Shown: positions 48,001 to 55,150 of the stretch, in pieces
Layout: each line of letters starts with the position of its first letter
Numbering within the stretch: the first letter of the stretch is position 1
NCBI GenBank assembly: GCA_944474755.1
Contig: OX104112.1
Coordinates: 372,001-436,000, forward strand
Length of the DNA stretch: 64,000 bases
Origin: Limnoperna fortunei
Lineage: Eukaryota; Mollusca; Bivalvia; Mytilida; Modiolidae
Direction of reading: 5' to 3'
Notes under the pieces: generated by a model
Databases searched by the model: none
What the model was told of the DNA's origin: nothing
Seen by the model: the letters and a program-made list of their open reading frames with translations, nothing else
Translations under genes and position numbers: made by a program

Positions 48001-51000
48001 ATAAATAGTAAAAAATTAATAAAATTCAATCTAGCTGGGCTTTTTCTAGTTTGATATTCCATTCTATTATAATTACTAGTTTTGTTTTGCATGTTATATT
48101 TAAAGAAATCAAACTGGCAAGTATGCAGCAATTTATATTGTTTGAGGCAAACATAGGCAAGATTTCATAAAATGTATGTTTTTATTATTTATATTCTCTT
48201 TTCCACCTCACATGATTTGAATCTTCACAGTTACTTGGAAATTTTTTTTTGGGTAGCCAAACTCCCAGCCTGAAATGATTGAGAATCCCTTTACATTGGC
48301 AAGTAGAGTCAAACCTGTCTTAGCGACCCCCTCCATATAACGACTTCCTGTGTTATGAGACCGTATTTATTCCTCCCGAGCATTTTCCCATTCATTTTAC
48401 CTTTATATAACGACTCTGTCTTACGCGACTAACGACCGTGTTTTCCGTTTGTTTTGACCAAGAACACCTGTCTTAAACGACTCTCGGGTCTGTTCATATC
48501 ATTAAGCAGTAAATAAATCCTGTCTGACGAAAAGAAGATTCGTAGACCATTGGCATTGTTGTCAAATATCAAGCTTCTTCGAAACGGAAAACTAAAGTTT
48601 GAAGCGATCAAAAACTGTTTTATTATCTTAGAAGCGAAGTTCAGATTTCACTGTAAAATTTAAATAGTCGTCAATGTCGTTATTTGATTTTGTTGCCATT
48701 CGGGTTGGAAATGGTGATGTTTCTCATAACGTAGTGTTTATTGTATAATCACGCCATTTTGTTTTACGAAAGGGAAATAATCAATACGAAACCGGTGTAG
48801 ACTGGTTCTAAACCGACTTGCACTTTCTACATAGAGCGTATGGTTAAAACACAAGGAAACCATTAAAACCGGTACAAAGAAACATACAACTAAATGGGGG
48901 AATAAAGTTGACCTGCAGTAATACAATCGGAAATCAAAACGCTCATTATTGTTGTATATTTTGTACTTGCGTTATATACATGAAATAAATGTCATATTTT
49001 ACTTTTACTTAATAAAACAAACAATACAGGTCTACAGTTCACTCTTGCACAAGCTCACAACATGACTGTGTTGATTGGTATGCAATGATCATTACCTGTG
49101 TATAAAGACCCCCATGTCTTGTGTGACCTTTTTTTACAATTTCCCTTCAAAGGTCGCTTAAGACAGGTTTGACTGTATCAAACAAATTATGGGTATCGTT
49201 TAAAGCTAAATTTAACAGTTGAAGCAATGAATTTGACATTTTCAAAGGTTGTTCCAATTTTGCATCACTAACTGGTCAATCTTAAGATCAAAGTGGCTAT
49301 AAGTGTCAATGTGTTTGAATGAATTGTAATGTGTATTGGATTAAAATAAACAGCAGAATTACATTGCAATCTACAATTTTTTCCATCACAAACATTCCTT
49401 TTACTGAATTCTGATGATTTATTTCTATTGTTGATAACCTTATTTGCTACAAATAAACTACAGACTGTTTGATTGACTGATTGATTGATTGATTGATTTA
49501 TTGTTTGTTTGTTTGAATGGTGTTTTAACCCAACTTTCAGCAATTTTTCAGCTATGGCGTGGCGCCCAGTTTTTATTGGGGGAGGAAGCCGGTATCCCGG
49601 AGAGAACCCCCGGCCTGCAGTAGGAAAACTCTGATCTATTGAGTAATCTCCAGTGAACAATACTGATTTCTGTATCTTGTCAAATACAAAACAGTTACCT
49701 CTTAAGACAACTTACCTTCTTAGCTTTTCTGTAAGACAACTTACCTTCTTAGCTTTTCTGTAAGACAACTTACCTTCTTAGCTTTTCTGTAAGACAACTT
49801 ACCTTCTTAGCTTTTCTGTAAGACAACTTACCTTCTTAGCTTTTCTGTAAGACAACTTACCTTCTTAGCTTTTCTGTAAGACAACTTACCTTCTTAGCTT
49901 TTCTGATCCATTTTGAGTACTCGTTATCATCAGCAAACGACAGGTAGACTGACCGATCACCTTGTAAGGTTGAGGTCAATTTCAGACAACGATCGTGAAC
50001 TTTGAACTGAACTTCCTCAACAGAACCTTTGGCAAGCTGTACTACTGTTGGTTTGGAGTTCTTGTTTTTATCTGGTAAACAATTAATAACTATTAATGGT
50101 AATGCACTAGTAATCAACACGGGGACCCATAGATATATACTGGTTGCCTGACAATATACTGGTTGTATTGGGGCCTCAGTGGCCGAGTTGTTAAGGTAGT
50201 TTGTCTACTATTGATCATGTGGTCTGTCAACAATGAGATTGCTGGTTTGATTCTCACTGCAGGCAGGGTGTACTCAACTCCAATCTTAATTGACAAGGAT
50301 TGCCAGATTTCCTACCGCAGGTCGGGGGCATCCTCCAGGTACTCTGGCTTCCTCCCCCAATAAAATCTGGATGCCACGATATAGCTGAAAAATTGCTGAA
50401 AGTGGCATTAAACACCATCCAAAAAAAAACCCCCAAAAACCATATAATTTCGGAAATATTTTCAGCTGAAATATAATCTTGCAATCTCAAGTCACAATTT
50501 ATAAAAAAAGCACTAGAGATAGACCTCAAAATTTAACTCGCTACGATCTTGGCATCCAGTTTTTATTGGGAGAAAGTTCGAGTACCCAGAGGAAACCTCT
50601 GACCTGCGATGGGAAAACCAGCAATCCTTTCCAATTAAGATTGGAGTCGTGTGCACCCTGTTCGCAGTGGGATTCCAACCTGCAACCTCAGCGTTGACAG
50701 ACCAAGTGACCAATAGCAGACTTATTACCTTAACCACTCGGCCCCAGGTCCTGCCCAAAAAAAGATATATTTTATATGATTCTCAGAATCAAAATAAAGC
50801 AGTTTATGTTTTACTTAAAATAAACTTTAAGAGACAAATTTCTATTGCAATCTGGCTTGATTGTATAAACATTACCTCTGTATATGAGTAATCTGGTACC
50901 CGTTATCACACAAAGGCGTTTCACCCATTGGTAGATGAGTTTTCCTTTCCGTACCAGTACCAAGGACTGTAACTGGTTCCTGGAATAAGTGCTGTCTGAT

Positions 51001-51010
51001 ATAGGTTTAC
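27881..51010 (-). CDS. PHLPP: PH domain leucine-rich repeat protein phosphatase (PHLPP family), 15 exons, N-terminus missing
   Basis: Minus-strand exons: 51010-50876, 50071-49890, 47995-47820, 46750-46604, 45977-45526, 43271-43211, 41608-41513, 38878-38720, 38178-37981, 37476-37314, 34769-34642, 34413-34279, 33709-33515, 30927-30702, 30052-27881. They total 4,625 nt: two leading nucleotides of a split codon, then 1,540 codons and a stop. All 14 intron phases close. Domain order is PH (residues about 20-105), LRRs (about 110-620), PP2C-like (about 655-910), then a roughly 630-residue Lys/Ser/Asn-rich tail ending VTYL. In animals PHLPP dephosphorylates the hydrophobic motif of Akt and PKC at membranes. 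The animal proteins also end in a PDZ ligand. The upstream part, including any RA-like region, lies beyond 64,000. Whether this is a single invertebrate PHLPP or one of two paralogues cannot be told. Confidence 0.94.
30080..30600. repeat. 21-bp minisatellite in the last PHLPP intron
   Basis: About 24 units of GGGTCTTTGATGTTTGCTGTA and variants. On the gene's strand each unit carries a CTACAG word, an acceptor-like AG, and the array ends about 25 bp before the true acceptor at 30,053. The 141-codon open frame on the + strand is only this repeat. Confidence 0.9.
30702..30927 (-). CDS. PHLPP: PHLPP exon 14: PP2C-like core
   Basis: Acceptor GTTTTTACAG; donor GAG|GTATCT; 226 nt, phase 2 in and phase 0 out. 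It reads KLKSVGQKIGAAGILCHIR, then VLNVANVGDTEAVICRRGE and VPLSRLFVV. GDT (Asp 778 of the fragment) sits at the PP2C NxGD motif. Confidence 0.92.
31190..32710. mobile_element. Pearl-like element: about 163-bp core repeats plus ACGG microsatellite
   Basis: About seven to eight tandem cores of 161-166 bp, phased by CGATAGGCTTCTTACCAACC at 31234, 31400 and 31561, end in GGACGAACGGACGGACAT and a TATACCCCCG stretch near 32,690. Core repeats of about 160 bp beside an ACGG repeat are the described architecture of bivalve pearl elements; the assignment here is by that resemblance. One core is split by a fold-back element at about 31,895-32,245. Confidence 0.6.
32080..32236. mobile_element. Fold-back element with perfect 48-bp arms
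   Basis: Arms at 32094-32141 and 32175-32222 are exact reverse complements over 48 bp. The loop is 33 nt and itself contains AAACC/GGTTT. The homology extends imperfectly outward to about 32,080 and 32,236. The surrounding insertion (about 31,895-32,245) interrupts a pearl-like core repeat. Confidence 0.85.
33515..33709 (-). CDS. PHLPP: PHLPP exon 13: PP2C-like domain, FDGG motif
   Basis: Acceptor TATAAAATAG; donor ACAG|GTATAT; 195 nt, phases 2 and 2. It reads KLSVGIINKPSFTNEVEGLF, then GIFDGGRSDEVVKLLQ. FDGG (Asp 700) matches the first metal-binding motif region of PP2C enzymes. Confidence 0.93.
33710..34278 (-). other. PHLPP intron 12, no repeat of note
   Basis: AT-rich. Two to three loose copies of a roughly 36-bp text, AGAGGATACCAGTTAACAAAGG type, lie at 33,955-34,060. 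No coding signal. Confidence 0.5.
34279..34413 (-). CDS. PHLPP: PHLPP exon 12: LRR-to-phosphatase junction
   Basis: Acceptor TTTATTTATAG; donor AATAA|GTGAGT; 135 nt, phases 2 and 2. It reads NMKKICSVDMRGQNRSLLDL, then PWQTGLSQTSGIRNK, the start of the PP2C-like domain. Confidence 0.92.
34642..34769 (-). CDS. PHLPP: PHLPP exon 11: last leucine-rich repeats
   Basis: Acceptor TTTTGACAG; donor ATCAG|GTATAT; 128 nt, phase 0 in and phase 2 out. It reads VLEVGSNRLSDITVANL, then NLLDISGNNINLD, typical LxxLxxxxN spacing. The first 38 or so nt of this exon, with its acceptor, are the seed of the array at 34,770-35,900. Confidence 0.92.
34770..35905 (-). repeat. 91-bp array of exon 11 acceptor junctions, about 12 copies
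   Basis: Each unit holds, on the gene strand, intron text, then TTTTGACAG, then about 38 nt of the 5' end of exon 11 (VLEVGSNRLSDIT when translated). Unit starts are visible near 34,830, 34,921, 35,012, 35,105, 35,197, 35,287, 35,378, 35,469, 35,560, 35,650, 35,749 and 35,840. Most acceptors are intact. In the exon's frame, each copy runs into TAG shortly after the copied exon part. Confidence 0.93.
35930..37110. repeat. Interspersed repeat with GACCTACCTACATACCAAAT cores
   Basis: Several diverged cores of the AAGGTCAAGG / TACATACCAAATATCTAAGG kind. Both ends carry GTCTCCCCTTCCAT-like or complementary text (about 35,975 and 37,072-37,115), suggesting an inverted-ended element. A SINE lies within it at 36,652-36,838. 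No coding content; in PHLPP intron 10. Confidence 0.55.
36652..36838 (+). mobile_element. tRNA-derived SINE, 5'-truncated
   Basis: Starts at CACTGCAGGCAGGGTGTACT. It carries the shared body (CTCCAATCTTAATTG, GTCGGGGGTTTTCCCC) and the tail CTGAAAAATTGCTAAAAGTG ending in CAAATAAACAAAC. The tRNA-like head is missing. Confidence 0.78.
37314..37476 (-). CDS. PHLPP: PHLPP exon 10: leucine-rich repeats
   Basis: Acceptor TTTCCTAACAG; donor AAG|GTAATT; 163 nt, phase 2 in and phase 0 out. It reads LETLQELNLSGNQLRNLPSA, then LGKHPKLQILRINANFIKDL: two LRRs. Confidence 0.93.
37981..38178 (-). CDS. PHLPP: PHLPP exon 9: leucine-rich repeats
   Basis: Acceptor ATATTTTAG; donor AACAG|GTATTG; 198 nt, phases 2 and 2. 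It reads KLRYLNLTMNQLKDLPEL, then RLQELYMSFNHLDDSAI and RLKILHLAHNFITEL: nearly three repeats. Confidence 0.93.
38720..38878 (-). CDS. PHLPP: PHLPP exon 8: leucine-rich repeats
   Basis: Acceptor TTTATTTTAG; donor ACTAA|GTATGA; 159 nt, phases 2 and 2. It reads AQKLKVMKANHNQIEYFPED, then VIEELNLEHNKLTKIPADLF. Confidence 0.93.
38954..40131 (-). mobile_element. Hairpin-ended element, minus orientation, CTAG terminus
   Basis: Reverse-oriented relative of 6841-8668. It starts (plus strand) CTAGAGGCTCCCAGGAGCC and ends with the GCTCAC/GTGAGC hairpin at about 40,100-40,130. It lacks the 351-bp internal duplication. In PHLPP intron 7. Confidence 0.7.
40560..41490. mobile_element. Pearl-like element: about 172-bp cores plus GGAC/AGACGG microsatellite
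   Basis: About four tandem cores are phased by CTATGGGAAACCCC (near 40,749, 40,921, 41,100 and 41,270), followed by GGACGGACAGACGGAC and ATATACCCCCCAC then a G-run. The left end is a C-run near 40,580. Same architecture as 31,190-32,710. Confidence 0.55.
41513..41608 (-). CDS. PHLPP: PHLPP exon 7: leucine-rich repeat
   Basis: Acceptor TTCCATTTTAG; donor GACAG|GTAATG; 96 nt, phases 2 and 2. It reads NKLKVLPVWMSECFFLLKLD, then ISCNQLTQLPD. Confidence 0.92.
41609..42235 (-). other. PHLPP intron 6 proximal part with interspersed repeat
   Basis: Contains a diverged copy of the 26,100-26,350 repeat (about 41,940-42,180). No gene is seen. Confidence 0.5.
42236..43210 (-). repeat. 50-bp array of exon 6 donor junctions, about 18 copies
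   Basis: Each unit carries 21 nt of the 3' end of exon 6 (translated as the DIELA region) directly followed by GTAAGTATGA, then 19 or so nt with a CCAAT-like ATTGGTTATTG. Copies are spaced 50 bp from about 42,313 to the real exon at 43,211. One 48-bp unit lies near 42,515. Nearly all donors are intact; the one near 42,959 reads GTAAAT. Confidence 0.93.
43211..43271 (-). CDS. PHLPP: PHLPP exon 6: short LRR exon
   Basis: Acceptor TTTCTTCAG; donor CCCA|GTAAGT; 61 nt, phase 1 in and phase 2 out. It reads ELETFSINPKPEWIIDIELA. It is the seed for the adjacent 50-bp array. Confidence 0.9.
43534..45513 (-). mobile_element. Hairpin-ended element (minus), split by a nested insertion and truncated
   Basis: Left piece 43534-43747 begins CTAGAGGCTCCCAGGAGCC. 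Right piece 45099-about 45513 resumes exactly where the intact copy at about 39,165 would continue. The far end is missing: the match stops at GCTGAAGAAG, about 12 bp from the donor of PHLPP exon 5. Confidence 0.75.
43748..45098. mobile_element. hAT-like DNA transposon remnant, 1,351 bp, nested
   Basis: Ends are CAGTGTTTT and its inverse, AAAACACTG. ACTTT flanks both sides (43743-43747 and 45099-45103), and removing one copy restores the uninterrupted target seen in the intact sister element. Inside, an ATG-started frame near 44,027 reads MKRSIKDYFGVTAKQ, then KGQKETVVELKY, ending soon after. It resembles N-termini of hAT-derived proteins as I recall them. A GC-rich block of short hairpins lies at 44,945-45,035. 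No transposase domain remains. Confidence 0.6.
45526..45977 (-). CDS. PHLPP: PHLPP exon 5: large LRR exon
   Basis: Acceptor TCTTTATTGCAG; donor AATG|GTATGT; 452 nt, phase 2 in and phase 1 out. It reads LQVLQAHNNHLSTLPVEM, then LHVLVLAFNHFTTVPEVL, DSIIMAGNRIEKL, VDFRMNLLSLLPSE and LTHLDVRDNQIPDLDV: about six repeats. Confidence 0.94.
46377..46421 (-). CDS. Possible alternative 45-nt PHLPP exon (distal copy of exon 4 end)
   Basis: On the gene strand a C-run ending CCCTTACAG precedes 45 nt that copy the 3' part of exon 4, followed by GTAACT. It begins with one nucleotide that completes the phase-2 codon left by exon 4 and ends in phase 2. Inclusion would therefore insert SNQISVLPPEVSELT in frame. 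Transcription is not shown; it may be only a by-product of local duplication. Confidence 0.35.
46496..46540 (-). CDS. Possible alternative 45-nt PHLPP exon (proximal copy of exon 4 end)
   Basis: Same structure as 46377-46421: C-run plus CAG before, GTAAGAGG after, 45 nt, phases 2 and 2, translating to SNQISVLPPEVSELT. Its donor flank matches that of the true exon 4 over about 50 bp, including the CCCCCTTCACAG word. Confidence 0.35.
46604..46750 (-). CDS. PHLPP: PHLPP exon 4: leucine-rich repeats
   Basis: Acceptor TTTTGTAG; donor ACCAG|GTAAGA; 147 nt, phases 2 and 2. It reads FHSLTSLNLADNKLQVLPPS, then LKTLTELNIASNQISVLPPE. Its last 45 nt and donor are duplicated twice in the following intron. 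Confidence 0.93.
46783..47465. repeat. 67-bp minisatellite, about 10 copies, next to exon 4 acceptor
   Basis: Unit starts at ATAACATATAAAGGGGAGAT near 46783, 46850 and 46917. It begins about 33 bp upstream (gene sense) of exon 4. It contains intron text only; I see no exonic part. Units differ by one or two bases. Confidence 0.92.
47480..47775. repeat. Interspersed repeat ending in GGGAGACATA
   Basis: The text with GATATCTCCCC near the left and ATGTCTCCCCCAATGAAG near the right resembles the ends of the 35,930-37,110 repeat. It lies right before the donor side of exon 3. No gene is seen. Confidence 0.45.
47820..47995 (-). CDS. PHLPP: PHLPP exon 3: start of leucine-rich repeats
   Basis: Acceptor TTATGACAG; donor CCCAG|GTAAAG; 176 nt, phase 0 in and phase 2 out. 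It reads ATAKLPSKADLSNCHLEFLP, then NEDLRSLDLRHNALKSRP. Confidence 0.94.
48306..49175. mobile_element. Tc1/mariner-pogo (Tigger-like) non-autonomous element, 870 bp
   Basis: Inverted ends AGTCAAACCTGTCTTA(A)GCGACC at both sides (one-base gap in the left copy), flanked by TA on each side (48304-48305 and 49176-49177). CAGTCAAACCTG-type ends with a TA target fit pogo/Tigger elements. No transposase frame remains, so this is a MITE-like deletion derivative. In PHLPP intron 2. Confidence 0.75.
49498..49642 (-). mobile_element. tRNA-derived SINE, body fragment, minus orientation
   Basis: The shared 3' body reads in reverse (AATGGTGTTTTAACCCAACT tail, then CAGTTTTTATTGGGGGAGG, then CCCCCGGCCTGCAGTAGG). 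The head is missing, replaced by unrelated sequence after 49,635. A GATTGATT run sits at the tail side (49,475-49,500). Confidence 0.75.
49706..49889 (-). repeat. 29-bp array of exon 2 donor junctions, six decoy copies plus the true one
   Basis: Unit starts at 49706, 49735, 49764, 49793, 49822, 49851 and 49880; the copies look identical. On the gene strand each unit has TTACAG, then the last 13 nt of exon 2 (AAAAGCTAAGAAG), then GTAAGTTG. Each unit therefore has an acceptor-like and a donor-like site around a 13-nt core. Confidence 0.95.
49890..50071 (-). CDS. PHLPP: PHLPP exon 2: second half of PH domain
   Basis: Acceptor TTTACCAG; donor AAG|GTAAGT; 182 nt, phase 1 in and phase 0 out. It reads KNKNSKPTVVQLAKGSVEEV, then CLKLTSTLQGDRSVYLSFAD and EYSKWIRKAKK, the last with the conserved Trp of the PH C-terminal helix. 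Confidence 0.94.
50168..50431 (+). mobile_element. tRNA-derived SINE, full-length
   Basis: Head GGGCCTCAGTGGCCGAGTTG, then TTAAGGTAG; a B-box-like GGTTTGATTCTC; body CAGGCAGGGTGTACTCAACT and GTCGGGGGCATCC; tail CTGAAAGTGGCATTAAACAC with an A-run. It lies in PHLPP intron 1, antisense to the gene. Confidence 0.85.
50548..50757 (-). mobile_element. tRNA-derived SINE, minus orientation
   Basis: Reverse copy with TGGGATTCCAACCTGCAACC over the B-box region and CCACTCGGCC at the head. It faces the copy at 50168-50431 tail to tail, about 115 bp apart, inside the same intron. Confidence 0.85.
50876..51010 (-). CDS. PHLPP: PHLPP exon 1 of this window: first half of PH domain
   Basis: Acceptor CATTTATTTCAG; donor CAGAG|GTAATG; 135 nt, entering with two nucleotides of a split codon and leaving in phase 1. 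It reads SLVLVRKGKLIYQWVKRLCV, then ITGTRLLIYR, the N-terminal strands of the PH domain, and joins KNKNSK via a split Asp. A further upstream exon is required and is not visible up to 64,000. Confidence 0.92.
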
Positions 51011-52400
51011 CTGAAATAAATGCACAAGAATAGGTTAATGATCAATAAAGGTAAAGCTATGATCCAAGGAATTTCTGAAGGGATAAAAACAACCTTGGTA
51101 CAACAAAACCTTGTTTCCGTAAGTTAGTAGTCGACAGCAGTTAGCGGTCTAGGCTGTCTACCTCTGTTCTTAATATTTTGATAATTTGCTATTAATTTTT
51201 ATTACCCGTCAAAAACTCCATCCTGGTTATAATTTTATACAATAATCATTCAATAAACCCAAAAAATGTGACTGATACAGACACAATATTGTCTTTGTCA
51301 AAACAGCTTGTTATTAAAGTCCATATATCAAGTATTGAATGCAATGTCCTGTGGGTATCCATCTGGCCACAATAATTACGATTATCACTATTATTTTGTT
51401 CAGTTTTTCTTTGTTTGTGCAAGCTGAGAAATTCCCATTGATGTATAACTCTACAAAGTTTATTGGAGTGTATGCTGTTCAAGTTTGAGTACAGATGTTC
51501 TTAGTAAATGGCCACAATAATTACGAGTATAACTATTATTTTGTTCAATATTTCTTTGATTGTGCAAGCTGAGAAGTTCCCATATCACTCTGAGTATGCT
51601 GTTCAAGTTTCAGTACAGATGTTCTTAGTAACTTGTCACAATTTGAATTATAATAGTTACCAATTCATGGTAAAAAAAAACAGCAATGAAACAGTATAGA
51701 CATATAAATAGGGATTGCAGCATTTTTTGTGTCTAATGACAGACAATATGCTGTAAAATTTTGTTGGTGAGTTATCTCCCTTCATATAACAGAAAATGTA
51801 GTCACAAAGAAAAATGGAAGTAAAATTTTTCTTTAAATTGAAATGCTTTTTTTAAAAATCAAAATGTTTTTTACAGACGGGAAAACTCAACTTTTCCCAA
51901 GTATAAAAATTAAGGAAATAGGTACATGTACCATTCTGGTGGTATTAATATAAGACAGGTATAAATCACAGGTGACAGAAACGTTTGTTTAATGGTTCTA
52001 TAACATTAAACACTAAAATACAATCTCTGACACTGATCAGTTTAATTGGTCAAAGGATTTTTAAGTTCAATGAGATTTTTCAGTAATTAAGAGACCGCAA
52101 AATTGGTGACATTAACAATTAAATAAGTCGATCAAAGAAACAATAGATAAGTTTTATCAAAAATCAATGCTTTTATTTAAATGTGACAGAATAAATCAAC
52201 ATATATTACAACTGATACATTTATTGAACTCTGTCATTCTATCACTACAATATACAAAATGTACTTTTAATTTGTGGTTAAAAAAAGATATTTTCTGTGT
52301 GCAATAAAATGAAAAAAGAAAATTTCAAGTAAATGTAAACTACACACATCTATCCAAAATGTAATAATTAAGATTATGAAAAAAAAAAAGTTTAAGGTTT
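51011..52400 (-). other. PHLPP upstream intron, AT-rich, with a short internal duplication
   Basis: About 100-130 bp of similar text (CCACAATAATTACGA, then ACTATTATTTTGTTCA) is present twice, near 51,366 and 51,510. Nothing else is seen and there is no coding signal. Confidence 0.5.
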
Positions 52401-52436
52401 TACATTAACCATGAATGTATGGGACCTTAGTGGGAG

Positions 52437-55150
52437 GCTTCCCACTGTCCAACACACAGAGCAGCCCAGGGTCCCCAGTCCCCACTGTCCAACACACAGA
52501 GCAGCCCAGGGTTCCCACTGTCCAACACATAGAGCAGCCCAGAGTCACCACTGTCCAACACACAGAGCAGCCCAGGGTTCCCACTGTCCAACACACAGAG
52601 CAGCCCAGGGTTCCCACTGTCCAACACACAGAGCAGCCCAGGGTCCCCACTGTCCAACACACAGAGCAGCCCAGGGTTCCCACTGTCCATGTCAAACACA
52701 CAGAGCAGCCCAGGGTTCCCACTGTCCAACACACAGAGCAGCCCAGGGTTCCCACTGTCCAACACACAGAGCAGCCCAGGGTCCCCACTGTCCAACACAC
52801 AGAGCAGCCCAGGGTTCCCACTGTCCAACACACAGAGCAGCCCAGGGTTCCCACTGTCCAACACACAGAGCAGCCCAGGGTTCCCACTGTCCAACACACA
52901 GAGCAGCCCAGGGTTCCCACTGTCCAACACACAGAGCAGCCCAGGGTTCCCACTGTCCAACACACAGAGCAGCCCAGGGTTCCCACTGTCCAACACATAG
53001 AGCAGCCCAGGGTTCCCACTGTCCAACACACAGAGCAGCCCAGGGTCCCCACTGTCCAACACACAGAGCAGCACAGGGTTCCCACTGACCAACACACAGA
53101 GCAGCCCAGGGTTCCCACTGTCCAACACACAGAGCAGCCCAGGGTCCCCACTGTCCAACACACAGAGCAGACCTGGGTCCCCACTGTCCAACACACAGAG
53201 CAGCCCAGGGTTCCCACTGTCCAACACACAGAGCAGACCAGGGTCCCCACTGTCCAACACACGGAGCAGACCAGGGTCCCCACTGTCCAACACACAGAGC
53301 AGCCCAGGGTACCCACTTTCCAACACACAGAGCAGCCCAGGGTTCCCACTGTCCAACCCACAGAGCAGCCCAGGGTCCCCACTGTCCAACACACAGAGCA
53401 GCCCAGGGTCACCACTGTCCAACACACAGAGCAGCCCAGGGTTCCCACTGTCCAACCCACAGAGCAGCCCAGGGTTCCCACTGTCCAACCCACAGAGCAG
53501 ACCAGGGTCCCCACTGTCCAACACACAGAGCAGACCAGGGTCCCCACTGTCCAACACACAGAGCAGACCAGGGTCCCCACTGTCCAACACACAGAGCAGC
53601 CCAGGGTTCCCACTGTCCAACACACAGAGCAGCCCAGGGTTCCCACTGTCCAACACACAGAGCAGCCCAGGCTTCCCACTGTCCAACCCAAAGAGCAGCC
53701 CAGGGTTCCCACTGTCCAACACACAGAGCAGCCCAGGGTTCCCACTGTCCAACACACAGAGCAGACCAGGGTCACCACTGTCCAACACACAGAGCAGCCC
53801 AGGGTTCCCACTGTCCAACACACAGAGCAGCCCAGGGTTCCCACTGTCCAACACACAGAGCAGCCCAGGGTCACCACTGTCCAACACACAGAGCAGCCCA
53901 GGGTTCCCACTGTCCAACACAGAGCAGCCCAGGGTTCCCACTGTCCAACACACAGAGCAGACCAGGGTCCCCACTGTCCAACACACAGAGCAGCCCAGGG
54001 TCACCACTGTCCAACACACAGAGCAGCCCAGGGTTCCCACTGTCCAACACACAGAGCAGCCGATGGTCCCCACTGTCCAACACACAGAGCAGCCCAGGGT
54101 TCCCACTGTCCAACACACAGAGCAGACCAGGGTCCCCACTGTCCAACACACAGAGCAGCCCAGGGTTCCCACTGTCCAACACACAGAGCAGCCCAGGGTT
54201 CCCACTGTCCAACACACAGAGCAGCCCAGGGTCACCACTGTCCAACACACAGAGCAGCCAAGGGTTCCCACTGTCCAACACACAGAGCAGCCCAGGGTTC
54301 CCACGGTCCAACACACAGAGCAGCCCAGGGTTCCCACTGTCCAACACACAGAGCAGACCAGGGTCCCCACTGTCCAACACACAGAGCAGACCAGGGTCCC
54401 CACTGTCCAACACACAGAGCAGACCAGGGTCCCCACTGTCCAACACACAGAGCAGACCAGGGTCACCACTGTCCAACACACAGAGCAGCACAGGGTTCCC
54501 ACTGTCCAACACACAGAGCAGCCCAGGGTTCCCACTGTCCAACACACAGAGCAGACCAGGGTCCCCACTGTCCAACACACAGAGCAGCCCAGGGTTCCCA
54601 CTGTCCAACACACAGAGCAGCCCAGGGTTCCCACTGTCCAACACACAGAGCAGCCCAGGGTTCCCACTGTCCAACACACAGAGCAGACCAGGGTCCCCAC
54701 TGTCCAACCCACAGAACAGCCCAGGGTTCCCACTGTCCAACACACAGAGCAGCCCAGGGTTCCCACTGTCCAACACACAGAGCAGTCCAGGGTTCCCACT
54801 GTCCAACACAGAGCAGCCCAGGGTTCCCACTGTCCAACACACAGAGCAGCCCAGGGTTCCCACTGTCCAACACACAGAGCAGACCAGGGTCCCCACTGTC
54901 CAACCCACAGAGCAGCCCAGGGTTCCCACTGTCCAACACACAGAGCAGCCCAGAGTTCCCAGTGTCCAACACACAGAGCAGCCCAGGGTTCCCACTGTCC
55001 AACACAGAGCAGCCCAGGGTTCCCACTATCCAACACACAGAGCAGCCCAGGGTTCCCACTGTCCAACACACAGAGCAGCCCAGGGTTCCCACTGTCCAAC
55101 ACACAGAGCAGCCCAGGGTTCCCACTGTACAACACACAGAGCAGCCCAGC
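52437..55150. repeat. 33-bp minisatellite, about 82 copies
   Basis: Unit of roughly CCAACACACAGAGCAGCCCA plus GGGTTCCCACTGT. Variants GTCCCC, GTCACC and AGACC are scattered. Because 33 is divisible by 3 and the unit lacks stops in most frames, both strands stay open for 360-950 codons (TEQPRVPTVQH on +, LDSGNPGLLCV on -). No start context, splice partner or domain supports a protein. The array sits inside an interspersed element whose right flank (55,150-55,320) matches 6,660-6,830. Confidence 0.95.
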
